Source: Shewanella benthica (GTDB lineage Bacteria > Pseudomonadota > Gammaproteobacteria > Enterobacterales > Shewanellaceae). From it: a stretch of 64,000 nt of DNA. Below are positions 9,501 through 16,866 of this stretch, in pieces. A model generated the notes under the pieces. That model was given only the letters and a program-made list of their open reading frames with translations. It was not told where the DNA came from and ran no database searches. The position numbers and the translations under genes are program-made. Positions within the stretch are counted from its first letter, which is position 1. Each line of letters begins with the position of its first letter. The stretch covers positions 1 through 64,000 of the forward strand of contig JAKVHY010000025.1 of assembly GCA_023284085.1 (NCBI GenBank), read 5' to 3'.

Positions 9501-10002
9501 GATCCGTAAGATAGATAAGGAAACCAAGAGTCGCTTTAAAGATACCTTCGATAAGGTGAATAAAGACTTGGGTTTGTTGTTTCCTAAAGTCTTTGGCGGC
9601 GGCAGTGCCGAGCTGGCGTTGACCCATGATGATCTACTCGAGACCGGAGTGACTATTATGGCCAGACCGCCAGGGAAAAAGAATAGTACGATCCACCTTC
9701 TTTCTGGTGGAGAAAAAGCGTTAACCGCATTATCATTGGTGTTTGCGATTTTTAGGCTCAATCCAGCACCATTTTGTATGTTAGATGAGGTTGATGCCCC
9801 TCTGGATGACGCCAATGTCGATAGATTCTGTCGATTAGTGAAAGAGATGTCTCAGAGTGTGCAATTTATTTTTATTAGTCATAACAAGATCACCATGGAA
9901 TTGGCCGATCAACTGATAGGAGTCACTATGCATGAACCCGGAGTTTCACGCATAGTTGCTGTAGATATTGATGAAGCGGTGGCACTGGCCGACGCTGGAT
10001 AA
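6592..10002 (+). CDS. smc: Chromosome segregation protein SMC
   Basis: A 1136-residue structural-maintenance-of-chromosomes ATPase that forms dimers and, with kleisin partners, compacts and separates DNA. Walker A GPNGCGKS lies at about 31-38. Two long coiled coils flank a hinge around residues 490-600, which contains VKALWQLIDVQPGWEKAVEL. The ABC signature LSGGEKALTALSL is near 1037 and the Walker B MLDEVDAPLDD near 1062. All nucleotide-binding motifs are intact. The length fits bacterial SMC. The gene is followed after 22 bp by zipA, an arrangement known in Shewanella and Pseudomonas; scpA and scpB are not in this window. Confidence 0.97.
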   Translation: MRLKQIKLAGFKSFVDSTKIPFLNPLSAIIGPNGCGKSNIIDAVRWVLGESSAKHLRGDSMADVIFNGSTARRPVSVASVELNFENLDGRLTGEFSSYQEIVVKRQVSRDGDSNYFLNGQKCRRKDITDLFMGTGLGPRSYAIIEQGTISRLIESKPQELRVFIEEAAGISRYKERRRETETRIRHTRENLERLGDIRTELGRQLDKLAEQATAAKQYRELKQSERQLDSELFVSRYLELTDQTERLTLDVNRLELAKAEVEAEKERTELELTRLNVQLVELDGEEQKRVESFYLSGTQIAKLEQDLKHRQQQDSHVEQRISGIAQKLKQHKDTLSAAETSQQALREDLALKQPQLELAHSSLTRVTSDLSEHELKASESRAKLSEHKEKVSSYRLAHEVSRGKLSHQGVMLEQTRAQFTSIEQEAAGLLEQEAAKIEQDNQSRLTQWQSDAMERGEINDEHDDKLSELVQAQINLKAKQEALGQSLAEERGRLALVTKLLPDDVSQEGVKALWQLIDVQPGWEKAVELIFDGLLKMPAGVDKGEFGFEGLKHQEWPGVSSNANLSPWLSQVQWADSLEQARELVVGISEHQRIVTADGYLLGRGFVIKKGTDSGSLVQLKCEQEALEVSIDGSESLLSVLNRQGHDLDAQIKPLKIELSSGIETLQQLNVSIASLSVQIAADKQRNQERNRRREHLDSELARLKALLNKLQEGEVSIQAHLNEAQSSLKQGEQVQTSLVQGLEELVDSVRICKDKYQQLQQDDRELSQVCQTVTTKLALNEQSIDQQSVRIEELTLAQSALEHQLVEQSVASEDGRLSTLKEQLGQALAQQQTKQAELASLRAQQTQLQESSDSAGITKKQQLGKTENLTQSISTLKLRREGLKGQADSQLMQLKEQDIELEQVKSALDLNKSAQTRQRELERIRAQIIHLGAINLAAIEEYEQQSERKNYLDSQDADLTSALGSLEEAIRKIDKETKSRFKDTFDKVNKDLGLLFPKVFGGGSAELALTHDDLLETGVTIMARPPGKKNSTIHLLSGGEKALTALSLVFAIFRLNPAPFCMLDEVDAPLDDANVDRFCRLVKEMSQSVQFIFISHNKITMELADQLIGVTMHEPGVSRIVAVDIDEAVALADAG

Positions 10003-10024
10003 CATAGGAAAGACAGGGTACCCA

Positions 10025-11095
10025 ATGGAAAATTTGCAACTTGTATTATTCGTTTTAGGCGCAATAGCTATTATCGCCGTACTTGTGCATGGTTTTTGGT
10101 CCATTAGAAAGCAACAACCTAAATCATTGAAAGATAGCCCCATGTCGGGCTTCAACAAAGACCAATCCGCAAACCGCGACTCACAAGGTTTCGATGTCGA
10201 TGGTATTGGTGAAGTCAGGATTCGTAAAAGTGAACTGGATTTAGACGATGAAGCTCTCACCGTTCTGGTTGATTCCAATACGGTAAACAGTGAGCCACAA
10301 TTTAAATCTGCAGCAGAGGCACAGAGCCTGACTGATGTGGATATAAGCATTGATAGCGAAAGTGATTTTTCATTGTCAGATCAGCCGAAACAGAAGATGA
10401 GTCGCCAGAGACAAGAGCCGGTATTATCTGCTCAAGCTCAGGATTGTGACGATCTCAATCAGATGGAACTCGGGCTTGGACAGGATGCAGCGCCGAGTCA
10501 AAGCGCTTTGTTTGAGACCGACGGCTCTCTTGCTGATGTTGATGCTGATGCTGAAGCCAAGGTAGATACAGCCGCGCCTATCTACGCCACGCCAGTGACT
10601 GAGCCTAGAGTAAAGTCGGCGCTAAAACCCAAACCTCAGGCTAAAACAAAGCCTCAAGTTGCCGAGCAAGATACCTTAGCCGAGCCCAAGGATGTATTGG
10701 TGCTGCATGTTGTTGCGGCTGAAGATGCGTCATTAAATGGCACCGACTTGTTACCTAGTTTGCTAACACTTAACTTTAAGTTCGGTGACATGAGTATTTT
10801 CCATCGTCATGAAGACAATGCCGGTACAGGTAAGATATTATTCTCGCTCGCGAATATGGTGAAACCTGGTATTTTCAATCCAGATGAAATGGAACAGTTC
10901 AGCACAGAAGGTGTGGTGTTATTTATGACGTTACCTTGTCATGGTGATCCTCTGATGAACTTCTCGATTATGCTTAATTCTGCGCATCAACTCGCTGATG
11001 ACTTAGGTGGGAAAGTGCTCGATGGTGGTCGTGATGCCTGGAGCGAGACGACTAAACAAAGCTATCTGCAGCGAATTCGAACGCAATTGCCTTAA
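10025..11095 (+). CDS. zipA: Cell division protein ZipA
   Basis: Inner-membrane protein that anchors FtsZ filaments and stabilises the Z ring. An N-terminal transmembrane helix (LVLFVLGAIAIIAVLVHGF, residues 5-23) is followed by a basic patch, then a long Pro/Gln/Ala/Asp-rich linker (about 40-220), then the C-terminal FtsZ-binding domain (about 225-356) with DVLVLHVVAAED, LLTLNFKFGDMSIFHRHE and GRDAW. The reading frame extends upstream to 9968 but that overlaps smc and lacks sense; the ATG at 10025 gives MENLQLVLFVLG, the standard ZipA start, with AGG sequences upstream. It lies between smc and ligA and is followed by a hairpin. Confidence 0.95.
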   Translation: MENLQLVLFVLGAIAIIAVLVHGFWSIRKQQPKSLKDSPMSGFNKDQSANRDSQGFDVDGIGEVRIRKSELDLDDEALTVLVDSNTVNSEPQFKSAAEAQSLTDVDISIDSESDFSLSDQPKQKMSRQRQEPVLSAQAQDCDDLNQMELGLGQDAAPSQSALFETDGSLADVDADAEAKVDTAAPIYATPVTEPRVKSALKPKPQAKTKPQVAEQDTLAEPKDVLVLHVVAAEDASLNGTDLLPSLLTLNFKFGDMSIFHRHEDNAGTGKILFSLANMVKPGIFNPDEMEQFSTEGVVLFMTLPCHGDPLMNFSIMLNSAHQLADDLGGKVLDGGRDAWSETTKQSYLQRIRTQLP

Positions 11096-11121
11096 ACACC
11101 CCTGCAGACTCATTGATTTCA

Positions 11122-11145
11122 GAAAGGCCGCAAAAGCGGCCTTTC
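11122..11145 (+). terminator. Hairpin after zipA
   Basis: GAAAGGCCGC-AAAA-GCGGCCTTTC, a perfect 10-bp stem with a tetraloop. T-residues are within the stem and the following bases are TCATGC, so it may only attenuate before ligA, whose start is 23 bp further on. Confidence 0.6.
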
Positions 11146-11167
11146 TCATGCTTATCCGGACCTATTT

Positions 11168-13204
11168 ATGCAAAATGATACTTCACTCAATATTCAAGCT
11201 GTCGCCCAAGAGATTGCTGAGCTTACTGATACCTTAAACGGGCATAATTATCGCTATTATGTCGATGATGCCCCTAGTATTCCTGATGCCGAGTATGACC
11301 GTCTACTTAAGCAGTTAACCGTGCTGGAAACTGAGCACCCAGAATACTGTTTTCCTGACTCACCGACTCAGAGAGTGGGTGGTGTGCCCCTGGCCAAGTT
11401 CGATCAGATAGCGCACCTTAAACCTATGCTCAGCCTGGACAATGTCTTTAGCGATGAAGAGTTTGAAGCCTTCTATAATCGAATTAATGATAAAACTGAA
11501 ACCGCGCCGACATTTTGTTGTGAGCCAAAACTCGACGGTCTGGCAGTCAGCATCTTATATCGTGATGGTGTCTTTGAGCGAGCGGCGACACGAGGTGACG
11601 GTAAAACTGGCGAAGACATTACCGAGAATGTGCGTACCATTCGCTCTATCCCAATGAAGCTACGCGGCGATAACTTTCCACCGCTATTGGAAGTGCGTGG
11701 TGAAGTGATCATGCCCAAGCAAGCATTTGATTCGCTGAATGAGCGAGCCAGGGCAAAAGGTGACAAAGAGTTCGTCAATCCGCGCAACGCTGCAGCAGGC
11801 AGTTTGCGTCAATTAGACAGCAAGATCACCGCCAGTCGCTCATTGGGTTTTTATGCCTACGCCCTTGGTGTGGTTGAGCCTGAAACTTGGGAATTGGCCG
11901 ATCACCATTATGGTCAGTTGATGCAACTTAAATCTTGGGGCTTCCCTGTGAGCGCCGAAGTGAAGCAATGTGGCAGCGTCAGCGAGGTTATCGCTTATTA
12001 CACCGATATCATGACTCGCCGCAGTGCATTGGCCTATGAGATTGATGGTGTGGTGATCAAGGTCGATAATATTGCTCAGCAACTCAAGTTAGGATTTGTT
12101 GCCAAGGCGCCAAGATGGGCCACTGCGTTTAAGTTTCCTGCACAAGAAGAGATGACCTTACTCGAAGGGGTGGATTTTCAGGTTGGGCGCACCGGCGCCG
12201 TGACACCAGTGGCCAGACTGAAACCAATCTTCGTTGGCGGAGTCACGGTATCGAACGCGACGCTGCATAACGCCGATGAGATCGCCAGGTTGGGCGTTAA
12301 AATTAAAGATACTGTGATAGTTCGCCGCGCCGGCGATGTTATCCCACAAATTGTGGCCATCGTGGCCGATAAGCGCCCCGATGATGCCTGTGAGATTGAA
12401 TTTCCTCAGACATGCCCCGTGTGTGACAGTTTAGTCGAGCGTATCGAAGGCGAAGCGGTTGCCCGTTGTACCGGTGGGCTGTTTTGTGAAGCCCAGCGAA
12501 AAGAGGCCATCAAGCATTTTGCTTCTCGTAAAGCCTTAGATATCGATGGTATGGGTGACAAGGTTGTCGAGCAACTTATCGATAAGGAGCTGGTGGAAAG
12601 CCCGGCCGATCTGTTTAAGTTATCGGCATCGGCGATCACTATGCTTGATAGAATGGGGCTAAAATCGGCAACTAACCTGGTTGCTGCCATCGAAGTCGCC
12701 AAGAAGACCACTTTTTCTCGTTTCCTCTATGCTCTGGGGATCCGGGAAGTCGGTGAAGCAACCGCAGCTAACTTAGCTAATTATTTTAAGAGTTTAGACA
12801 AGCTTAAAGCGGCGAATGCTGAGGAGTTTATCAAGGTTGATGATGTCGGCACTATCGTGGCTCAGCATTTAACCCACTTCTTCGCTCAGAGTCATAATGT
12901 AGAGGTCGTCGATAGACTTATCGAGGCTGGGGTAAACTGGCCCGTTATCGAAGAAGTAGCAGAAGAGTCGTTGTCGCTGAAGGGACAGACCTGGGTATTG
13001 ACAGGCACCCTGACAAAACTTAATCGCAACGATGCCAAGGCCCAGTTACAGGCATTAGGTGCTAAGGTCGCCGGCAGTGTGTCTAAGAATACTGACTGTT
13101 TAGTTGCCGGTGAAGCGGCAGGCTCTAAACTGACTAAGGCGCAGGACTTAGGCATTAAGATATTGGACGAGGATGGCTTGCTCGCCGTGCTTGCTGGGGA
13201 ATAA
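11168..13204 (+). CDS. ligA: NAD-dependent DNA ligase LigA
   Basis: Seals single-strand nicks in replication and repair, using NAD. The 678-residue protein has the full LigA order: Ia domain with YYVDDAPSIPDAEYDRL (about 30-46), adenylation domain with the KLDG active site (Lys121) and the GEDITENVRT, EVRGE and YEIDGVVIKVD motifs, OB fold, a four-cysteine zinc finger (CPVCDS...RCTGGLFC, about 417-440), helix-hairpin-helix repeats, and a C-terminal BRCT domain from about 600. All catalytic residues are seen. It follows zipA by 72 bp and ends in a strong terminator. Nothing is unusual. Confidence 0.98.
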   Translation: MQNDTSLNIQAVAQEIAELTDTLNGHNYRYYVDDAPSIPDAEYDRLLKQLTVLETEHPEYCFPDSPTQRVGGVPLAKFDQIAHLKPMLSLDNVFSDEEFEAFYNRINDKTETAPTFCCEPKLDGLAVSILYRDGVFERAATRGDGKTGEDITENVRTIRSIPMKLRGDNFPPLLEVRGEVIMPKQAFDSLNERARAKGDKEFVNPRNAAAGSLRQLDSKITASRSLGFYAYALGVVEPETWELADHHYGQLMQLKSWGFPVSAEVKQCGSVSEVIAYYTDIMTRRSALAYEIDGVVIKVDNIAQQLKLGFVAKAPRWATAFKFPAQEEMTLLEGVDFQVGRTGAVTPVARLKPIFVGGVTVSNATLHNADEIARLGVKIKDTVIVRRAGDVIPQIVAIVADKRPDDACEIEFPQTCPVCDSLVERIEGEAVARCTGGLFCEAQRKEAIKHFASRKALDIDGMGDKVVEQLIDKELVESPADLFKLSASAITMLDRMGLKSATNLVAAIEVAKKTTFSRFLYALGIREVGEATAANLANYFKSLDKLKAANAEEFIKVDDVGTIVAQHLTHFFAQSHNVEVVDRLIEAGVNWPVIEEVAEESLSLKGQTWVLTGTLTKLNRNDAKAQLQALGAKVAGSVSKNTDCLVAGEAAGSKLTKAQDLGIKILDEDGLLAVLAGE

Positions 13205-13236
13205 TACCAATCGGTATTAGCTTTATCCTTAATTTT

Positions 13237-13262
13237 AAACGCCATCTCTGATGGCGTTTTTT
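13237..13262 (+). terminator. Rho-independent terminator for ligA
   Basis: AAACGCCATC-TCT-GATGGCGTTT followed by TTT. Just upstream, TAATACC-AATC-GGTATTA (13203-13220) is a palindrome resembling the ends of the MITE-like element at 6187-6454. Confidence 0.85.
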
Positions 13263-13348
13263 ATGCTTTATCAGTCGGCCATTGAAAATGGCTTATTTGG
13301 CACCATATCAGTGTTAGGATATTCTAAAATAACAATAATAGGCAAAGC

Positions 13349-13864
13349 GTGAACTTCAGTAATATCACCTGGCTCGATGATAAGGGTCATATCAAACCGC
13401 CACTTTATCTCTATTTCATGCTGGTATTTATTGCTCGTGGCTGGTGCATCTTTATCGCTTCATTAACACAATCCAGTGATAGAGCAGCCCTAGTCGCCAT
13501 GTTTTACCCGCAAAAGTCAGATTTCATCATGGCGCTAGTGGCGGGGTTCGGTGCCTTACTCATTTATGGTGTTGTCATCGCCGAGCGTAAGCGTAAACCT
13601 CATTGCCTCAGACCAGTGTTTGCTCAACTGAAGTGGATCTTGTTCTTGTTGCTGGTCATAGATGGTGCCTTGCTATTCGAGCGAACGATTAATTCTCATT
13701 ATCTCTATAGCTGGAGCACTGGGCTGGATGGCTTGCTGTTATTCTGGAGCCTGATCTATCTGTTTAAGTCTAAGCGCTTAACCTATTATTTTGCCGATTG
13801 GAACCAGGATGAAGATGAGCAGGTAAACAAGTCAGCATTAGTGGAAAAACCGTCCAATAAGTAA
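13349..13864 (+). CDS. DUF2919 family inner-membrane protein
   Basis: A 171-residue membrane protein of unknown role. It starts with the soluble motif DDKGHIKPPLYLYFMLVFIARGW seen in DUF2919 (YfeZ-type) proteins, here split into a short polar lead and a first helix. It then has about four hydrophobic helices (around 20-40, 65-80, 95-115, 125-145) and a charged C-terminal tail. It follows the ligA terminator by 86 bp and so has its own promoter. No catalytic motif is visible. The family is recognised from its N-terminal pattern; function is unknown. Confidence 0.8.
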   Translation: MNFSNITWLDDKGHIKPPLYLYFMLVFIARGWCIFIASLTQSSDRAALVAMFYPQKSDFIMALVAGFGALLIYGVVIAERKRKPHCLRPVFAQLKWILFLLLVIDGALLFERTINSHYLYSWSTGLDGLLLFWSLIYLFKSKRLTYYFADWNQDEDEQVNKSALVEKPSNK

Positions 13865-13905
13865 AATCAGTCTATTAACTACAATCAGTCTACTAAAATT
13901 TAAGC

Positions 13906-13933
13906 AAAAAAATGGCGCTGCAAGGGCAGCGCC
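13906..13933 (-). terminator. Strong minus-strand terminator
   Basis: Perfect 8-bp stem GGCGCTGC/GCAGCGCC with a 4-base loop. On the minus strand it is followed by A and seven T residues. On the plus strand the tail is only TAAAGATC, so it works better for minus-strand transcription. Confidence 0.75.
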
Positions 13934-14032
13934 TAAAGATCTTTCACTTTTACTATTAAGTAAGAGAAGAAATACAGACTACAAAATTGTATCTCGATCC
14001 AGGAATGTTAACAAAATACCTTTTCAAATCTA

Positions 14033-14125
14033 TTATCTATCGACAGCATGACTCGATAACAGCTCTGACATTAAGGACAATTGACAGCAACACTCTTTAA
14101 GTCGATGTGATCGGGGTGTCCACAT
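14033..14125 (-). CDS. 30-codon micro-ORF inside the candidate sRNA
   Basis: ATG at 14125 preceded by TTTAGGAAC (AGGA five bases upstream), ending in TAA at 14035-14033. The peptide begins MWTPRSHRLKECCCQL and has three consecutive cysteines. If translated, the leader would be only about 13 nt long. I do not recognise the peptide; it could be a chance ORF or the coding part of a dual-function RNA. Confidence 0.25.
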   Translation of the reverse strand: MWTPRSHRLKECCCQLSLMSELLSSHAVDR

Positions 14126-14144
14126 GTTCCTAAAGAACAACTCA

Positions 14145-14172
14145 ACTATAGCATAAAGAATATTGTATACAA
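14145..14172 (-). promoter_or_regulatory. Extended -10 promoter with palindromic -35
   Basis: Minus strand: -35 TTGTAT (14172-14167), 16-bp spacer ending in TGC, -10 TATAGT (14150-14145). The -35 lies inside the perfect 12-bp palindrome ATTGTATACAAT (14162-14173), a natural place for a repressor or activator site. Confidence 0.6.
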
Positions 14173-14336
14173 TGTGCCGGCGACTGTTTTTGTCGCTTAT
14201 TTGTTATATGTTATTACCTGTGGTTATATGCTGCTTTAGCTTCGAGATTCTTCATTTAAGGTAAAATATTGCTCTCTGTTTGAGTGTTAGCCGATTGCAT
14301 TAGCTGTGGGTTACTCGGTAATAGGAGGATAAAGCT

Positions 14337-14366
14337 ATGTCACTCGGTGTGATTAACTCATATTAA
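14337..14366 (+). CDS. 9-codon leader-like ORF
   Basis: ATG at 14337 with a consensus AGGAGG at 14323-14328, eight bases upstream. It encodes MSLGVINSY and stops at TAA 14364-14366, overlapping the next ATG by one base (TAATG). The Shine-Dalgarno is better than that of most genes in the window, which argues that something here is translated. Confidence 0.35.
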   Translation: MSLGVINSY

Positions 14367-14467
14367 TGTCAACTTTGAGGAAAAAGTTGGGTCCGGCAGT
14401 GATTTACTTCATTTTATTACAATTATTTTTCATTAATTACTTAAGGTTTTTAGTTATTGCTCTATAG
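14366..14467 (+). CDS. 33-residue putative small membrane protein
   Basis: Starts in the TAATG junction with the 9-codon ORF, so translational coupling is possible; it has no Shine-Dalgarno of its own. The peptide has a basic N-terminus (MSTLRKKLGPA) and then one continuous hydrophobic segment (VIYFILLQLFFINYL, FLVIAL), a classic small membrane protein shape. It ends 100 bp before the HD-GYP gene on the same strand. AT-rich DNA can encode hydrophobic runs by chance, hence the low confidence. Confidence 0.35.
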   Translation: MSTLRKKLGPAVIYFILLQLFFINYLRFLVIAL

Positions 14468-14567
14468 TTATGTCATTAAGTTCAGTGGGTTTTTGGTAAC
14501 CGAATTACACTTAACTTGTTAGTCTGGACTAAAATGGAGAATGACCATTTAGCTGGAATACTTGGTT

Positions 14568-15800
14568 ATGAAAGGCCTTGCAAAGGAGTTTTATTGGGTG
14601 GCTAAAGCCGAACAGATACATTTACCCCTATCTAAGTTACAAATTGGGCTCACTGTTAAGTTACCTCTCTCGTGGAAGAATCATCCTTTCCTGTTTAATC
14701 GTGTCGAAATTAAACAAGAAGCCCAAATAGAGCTGATTAAAAGCCTGGGGGTTCCCTATGTGATCTTGTTATCCGGACAAGAGTTACTGCCGGAAGAAGT
14801 TGAAGAGGTTGTAGAGCAAGAAGTTAAACAAGTGGTAAAAGAGGTGGATCTTAAGGCGCTTGTACGTAAATCGCTTCGGCTCAGCCAACAAAGATTTGTT
14901 CAATGTGTGGGCGAGAGTAGGACAGCTTTCAGTAAAGTAGGCAGTGATCCAGAAGGTGCCTATCGCAGCTCGGTGACACTAGTCGAAGAGATGCTGGATC
15001 ATATGCTAGAAATTGATACGCCGTTTTTAGCCTTGGTGAGTGCTGGAGAGTCGGATGCTAGCGTGACTCAACATGGGATTTCAGTCGCCGTAGTCGCCTT
15101 GATGATCGCCAAGGCGATGGATATGTCGAAATCTGATATGCGAGATATCGCCTTAGGCTGCTTGTATCACGATATTGGTAAGTTAAGAGTCCCGGATATT
15201 ATTCGCCGTAAGAAAGGGCCTTTGAACGAACATGAAACTAACTTTTTGAAAAAACACCCTAATTTCGGCTATGAAATGTTGAATAAGTCTGGGTTATATA
15301 ATCAAACGGTGTTGAATATTGTGCTTCATCATCATGAGTTTATTGATGGCACAGGTTATCCAGATGGTCTCAAAGGCAACAAGATACCTATGGTGACTCA
15401 AGTTGTGAGCTTAGCGAATGATTATGACAGGCAGCTCTGGACCGAAAATAATCGCTCCCCTCAAGTCGCTTTAGGCTATTTGTTTAAGAATCGCGCCGGA
15501 AAACATTCCGAGGCTTTAATTGCCGTATTGGTGAAAATATTGGGAATATATCCGCCGGGTACCCTAGTCGAGCTATCTGATCAATCTGTGGGTAAGGTGA
15601 TGATGACTACCAAAGAGGTTAAGCAACCCCAGGTTTGGGCCTGTAAACCCGATGGCAGCGAAGCCTCATTACGATTTTTGACCAAGGAAAAGGTATTAGT
15701 CGAGAAAGTATTAAAGCTTGAGGAACTATCGGATGGCGCAATGAAAGCGCTGCAGGCCGACATGGGGATTAGCTTTTATTTCAGTGGCGTGCCTAGCTAA
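14568..15800 (+). CDS. HD-GYP cyclic-di-GMP phosphodiesterase with DUF3391
   Basis: Predicted to hydrolyse the second messenger c-di-GMP. Residues about 15-130 form a DUF3391-type domain (LQIGLTVKLPLSWKNHPFLFN). Residues about 140-350 form the HD-GYP domain with the metal-binding HD in YHDIGKLRVPD (about 201), the lysine/glutamate segment GPLNEHE, the HHHEFIDGTGYPDGL motif (about 254-268) and a later ANDYD. All signature residues are present, so it should be active. There is no signal peptide or membrane helix, so it is cytoplasmic. A TTG start at 14562 is possible, but the ATG at 14568 is preferred; neither has a strong ribosome-binding site. Confidence 0.93.
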   Translation: MKGLAKEFYWVAKAEQIHLPLSKLQIGLTVKLPLSWKNHPFLFNRVEIKQEAQIELIKSLGVPYVILLSGQELLPEEVEEVVEQEVKQVVKEVDLKALVRKSLRLSQQRFVQCVGESRTAFSKVGSDPEGAYRSSVTLVEEMLDHMLEIDTPFLALVSAGESDASVTQHGISVAVVALMIAKAMDMSKSDMRDIALGCLYHDIGKLRVPDIIRRKKGPLNEHETNFLKKHPNFGYEMLNKSGLYNQTVLNIVLHHHEFIDGTGYPDGLKGNKIPMVTQVVSLANDYDRQLWTENNRSPQVALGYLFKNRAGKHSEALIAVLVKILGIYPPGTLVELSDQSVGKVMMTTKEVKQPQVWACKPDGSEASLRFLTKEKVLVEKVLKLEELSDGAMKALQADMGISFYFSGVPS

Positions 15801-15866
15801 CGACTAGTTAATCAAGGGCGTTCACTCTATGATGTGATGAGTCGATTTCAACTATAGGGTTACAGC

Positions 15867-16742
15867 TTGAAGATTAACACAGTGAGTATTGTCGGTTGCG
15901 GTTGGTTCGGTTTTCCTTTAGCTAAGCACCTTGTCAAACAGGGTTACCAAGTCAGTGGCAGTAAGAGAGAGAGAGAGGCCGCCAATAAGCTGCAAAGAGA
16001 TGGTATCCAAGGTTTTAGCTTAGATCTCGATAATCATGAGTTTAATGGACAAGGTCTCGAAGCTGATAAGTTCTCTCATCACGGCGTAGAGTTAACATCT
16101 GAATTACAATCACAGTTGCAAGCGTCTCTGCATACTGATGCCCTAGTGATCAATATTCCCCCATCCATAAGAAAGCTCCCCCATGCCTATCTCAATCGAC
16201 TCGAGTTTCTTAAGTCGATAATGGCCAACCATGCATACCAGCGAGTCATATTCATCAGCACCACTGGGGTTTACCCTGCTACGGGAGAGCCTATGACTGA
16301 GGGTGATGCTGCGGCTCATTCGCCATCCAGCAACATTTTACTTCAGGCCGAAAGCCTGTTTTTACAAGATTATCCTACTTGTGTATTGAGATTCTCTGGG
16401 CTGATAGGACCTGCTAGGCATCCAGGGCGTTTCCTTGCCGGAAAAAAAGACCTGCCAGGGATGGATGCGCCGGTAAACTTGGTGCACCTCGATGATTGTA
16501 TCGGCGCAGTTTCTTGTCTGTTGTCTAGCGAAACGATATCACCCATCTATAATTTATGTGCACCGGGTCATCCCAGTCGATTAGATTTTTATACCCAGGC
16601 AGCCGAGCACTTGTCATTAGAGTTGCCGACTTTTGGGGAAGAGCTCCAGGTAGCAAAAATCATAGATGGTAGTAAGATAACCAAAGAGTTGGGCTTTAAT
16701 TACCGCCATAACTCGCCCTTAGACATGTTGGATAAGTGCTAA
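15867..16742 (+). CDS. YeeZ-like NAD(P)-dependent epimerase/dehydratase family protein
   Basis: A 291-residue cytoplasmic oxidoreductase-like protein. The N-terminal dinucleotide-binding loop is unusual, VSIVGCGWFGFPLAKHL, which is the pattern of E. coli YeeZ rather than classic SDR enzymes. Further motifs are the second-strand S-x-R/K specificity region (SGSKRE), VIFISTTGVYP and VNLVHLDDCIGAV, which are conserved in this group. A typical YxxxK pair is not obvious. The gene starts with TTG at 15867 (AGCTTGAAG context); an ATG is not available nearby. Role unknown. Confidence 0.8.
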   Translation: MKINTVSIVGCGWFGFPLAKHLVKQGYQVSGSKREREAANKLQRDGIQGFSLDLDNHEFNGQGLEADKFSHHGVELTSELQSQLQASLHTDALVINIPPSIRKLPHAYLNRLEFLKSIMANHAYQRVIFISTTGVYPATGEPMTEGDAAAHSPSSNILLQAESLFLQDYPTCVLRFSGLIGPARHPGRFLAGKKDLPGMDAPVNLVHLDDCIGAVSCLLSSETISPIYNLCAPGHPSRLDFYTQAAEHLSLELPTFGEELQVAKIIDGSKITKELGFNYRHNSPLDMLDKC

Positions 16743-16866
16743 TCAGGTTAGCTGTATATTGTTGTGATAGACAAGCTATCAGCTATGGTTACAGTTAATT
16801 AATGATTTTATAAATAGCTTTTTTAGCTAGATTTTTTACATGAATGTTATAAAAGTAGGAGAGACA

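Larger units (their letters stand above)
13906..14138 (-). ncRNA. Candidate small RNA, about 233 nt, unknown family
   Basis: The minus strand has a strong extended -10 promoter (see 14145-14172) and, about 230 nt downstream, a GC-rich hairpin with a seven-T tail. No long ORF lies between them; one 30-codon ORF starts 13 nt after the predicted start site. It does not match my memory of 6S, tmRNA, Spot 42, GcvB, RyhB, FnrS or CsrB; it has only three GGA motifs, too few for a typical CsrA sponge. The promoter and terminator are seen in sequence; that it is transcribed is inference. Confidence 0.55.
13865..14561. other. Intergenic region with candidate sRNA and micro-ORFs
   Basis: A 697-bp gap that is not empty. 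The minus strand carries a promoter, a roughly 230-nt transcript unit and a terminator (14138-13906). The plus strand carries an ideal Shine-Dalgarno followed by two overlapping micro-ORFs (14337-14467). A GCGAC...GTCGC hairpin lies at 14180-14196 between the two divergent units. Confidence 0.65.

Noticed and set aside
13914..13933. Hairpin read as plus-strand terminator of the DUF2919 gene
   Set aside because: The T-run lies on the minus-strand side only; the plus-strand tail is TAAAGATC.
13906..14138. Candidate RNA as a CsrB-type CsrA sponge or 6S RNA
   Set aside because: Only three GGA motifs and no long, bulged 6S-like rod are apparent, so no family name is given.
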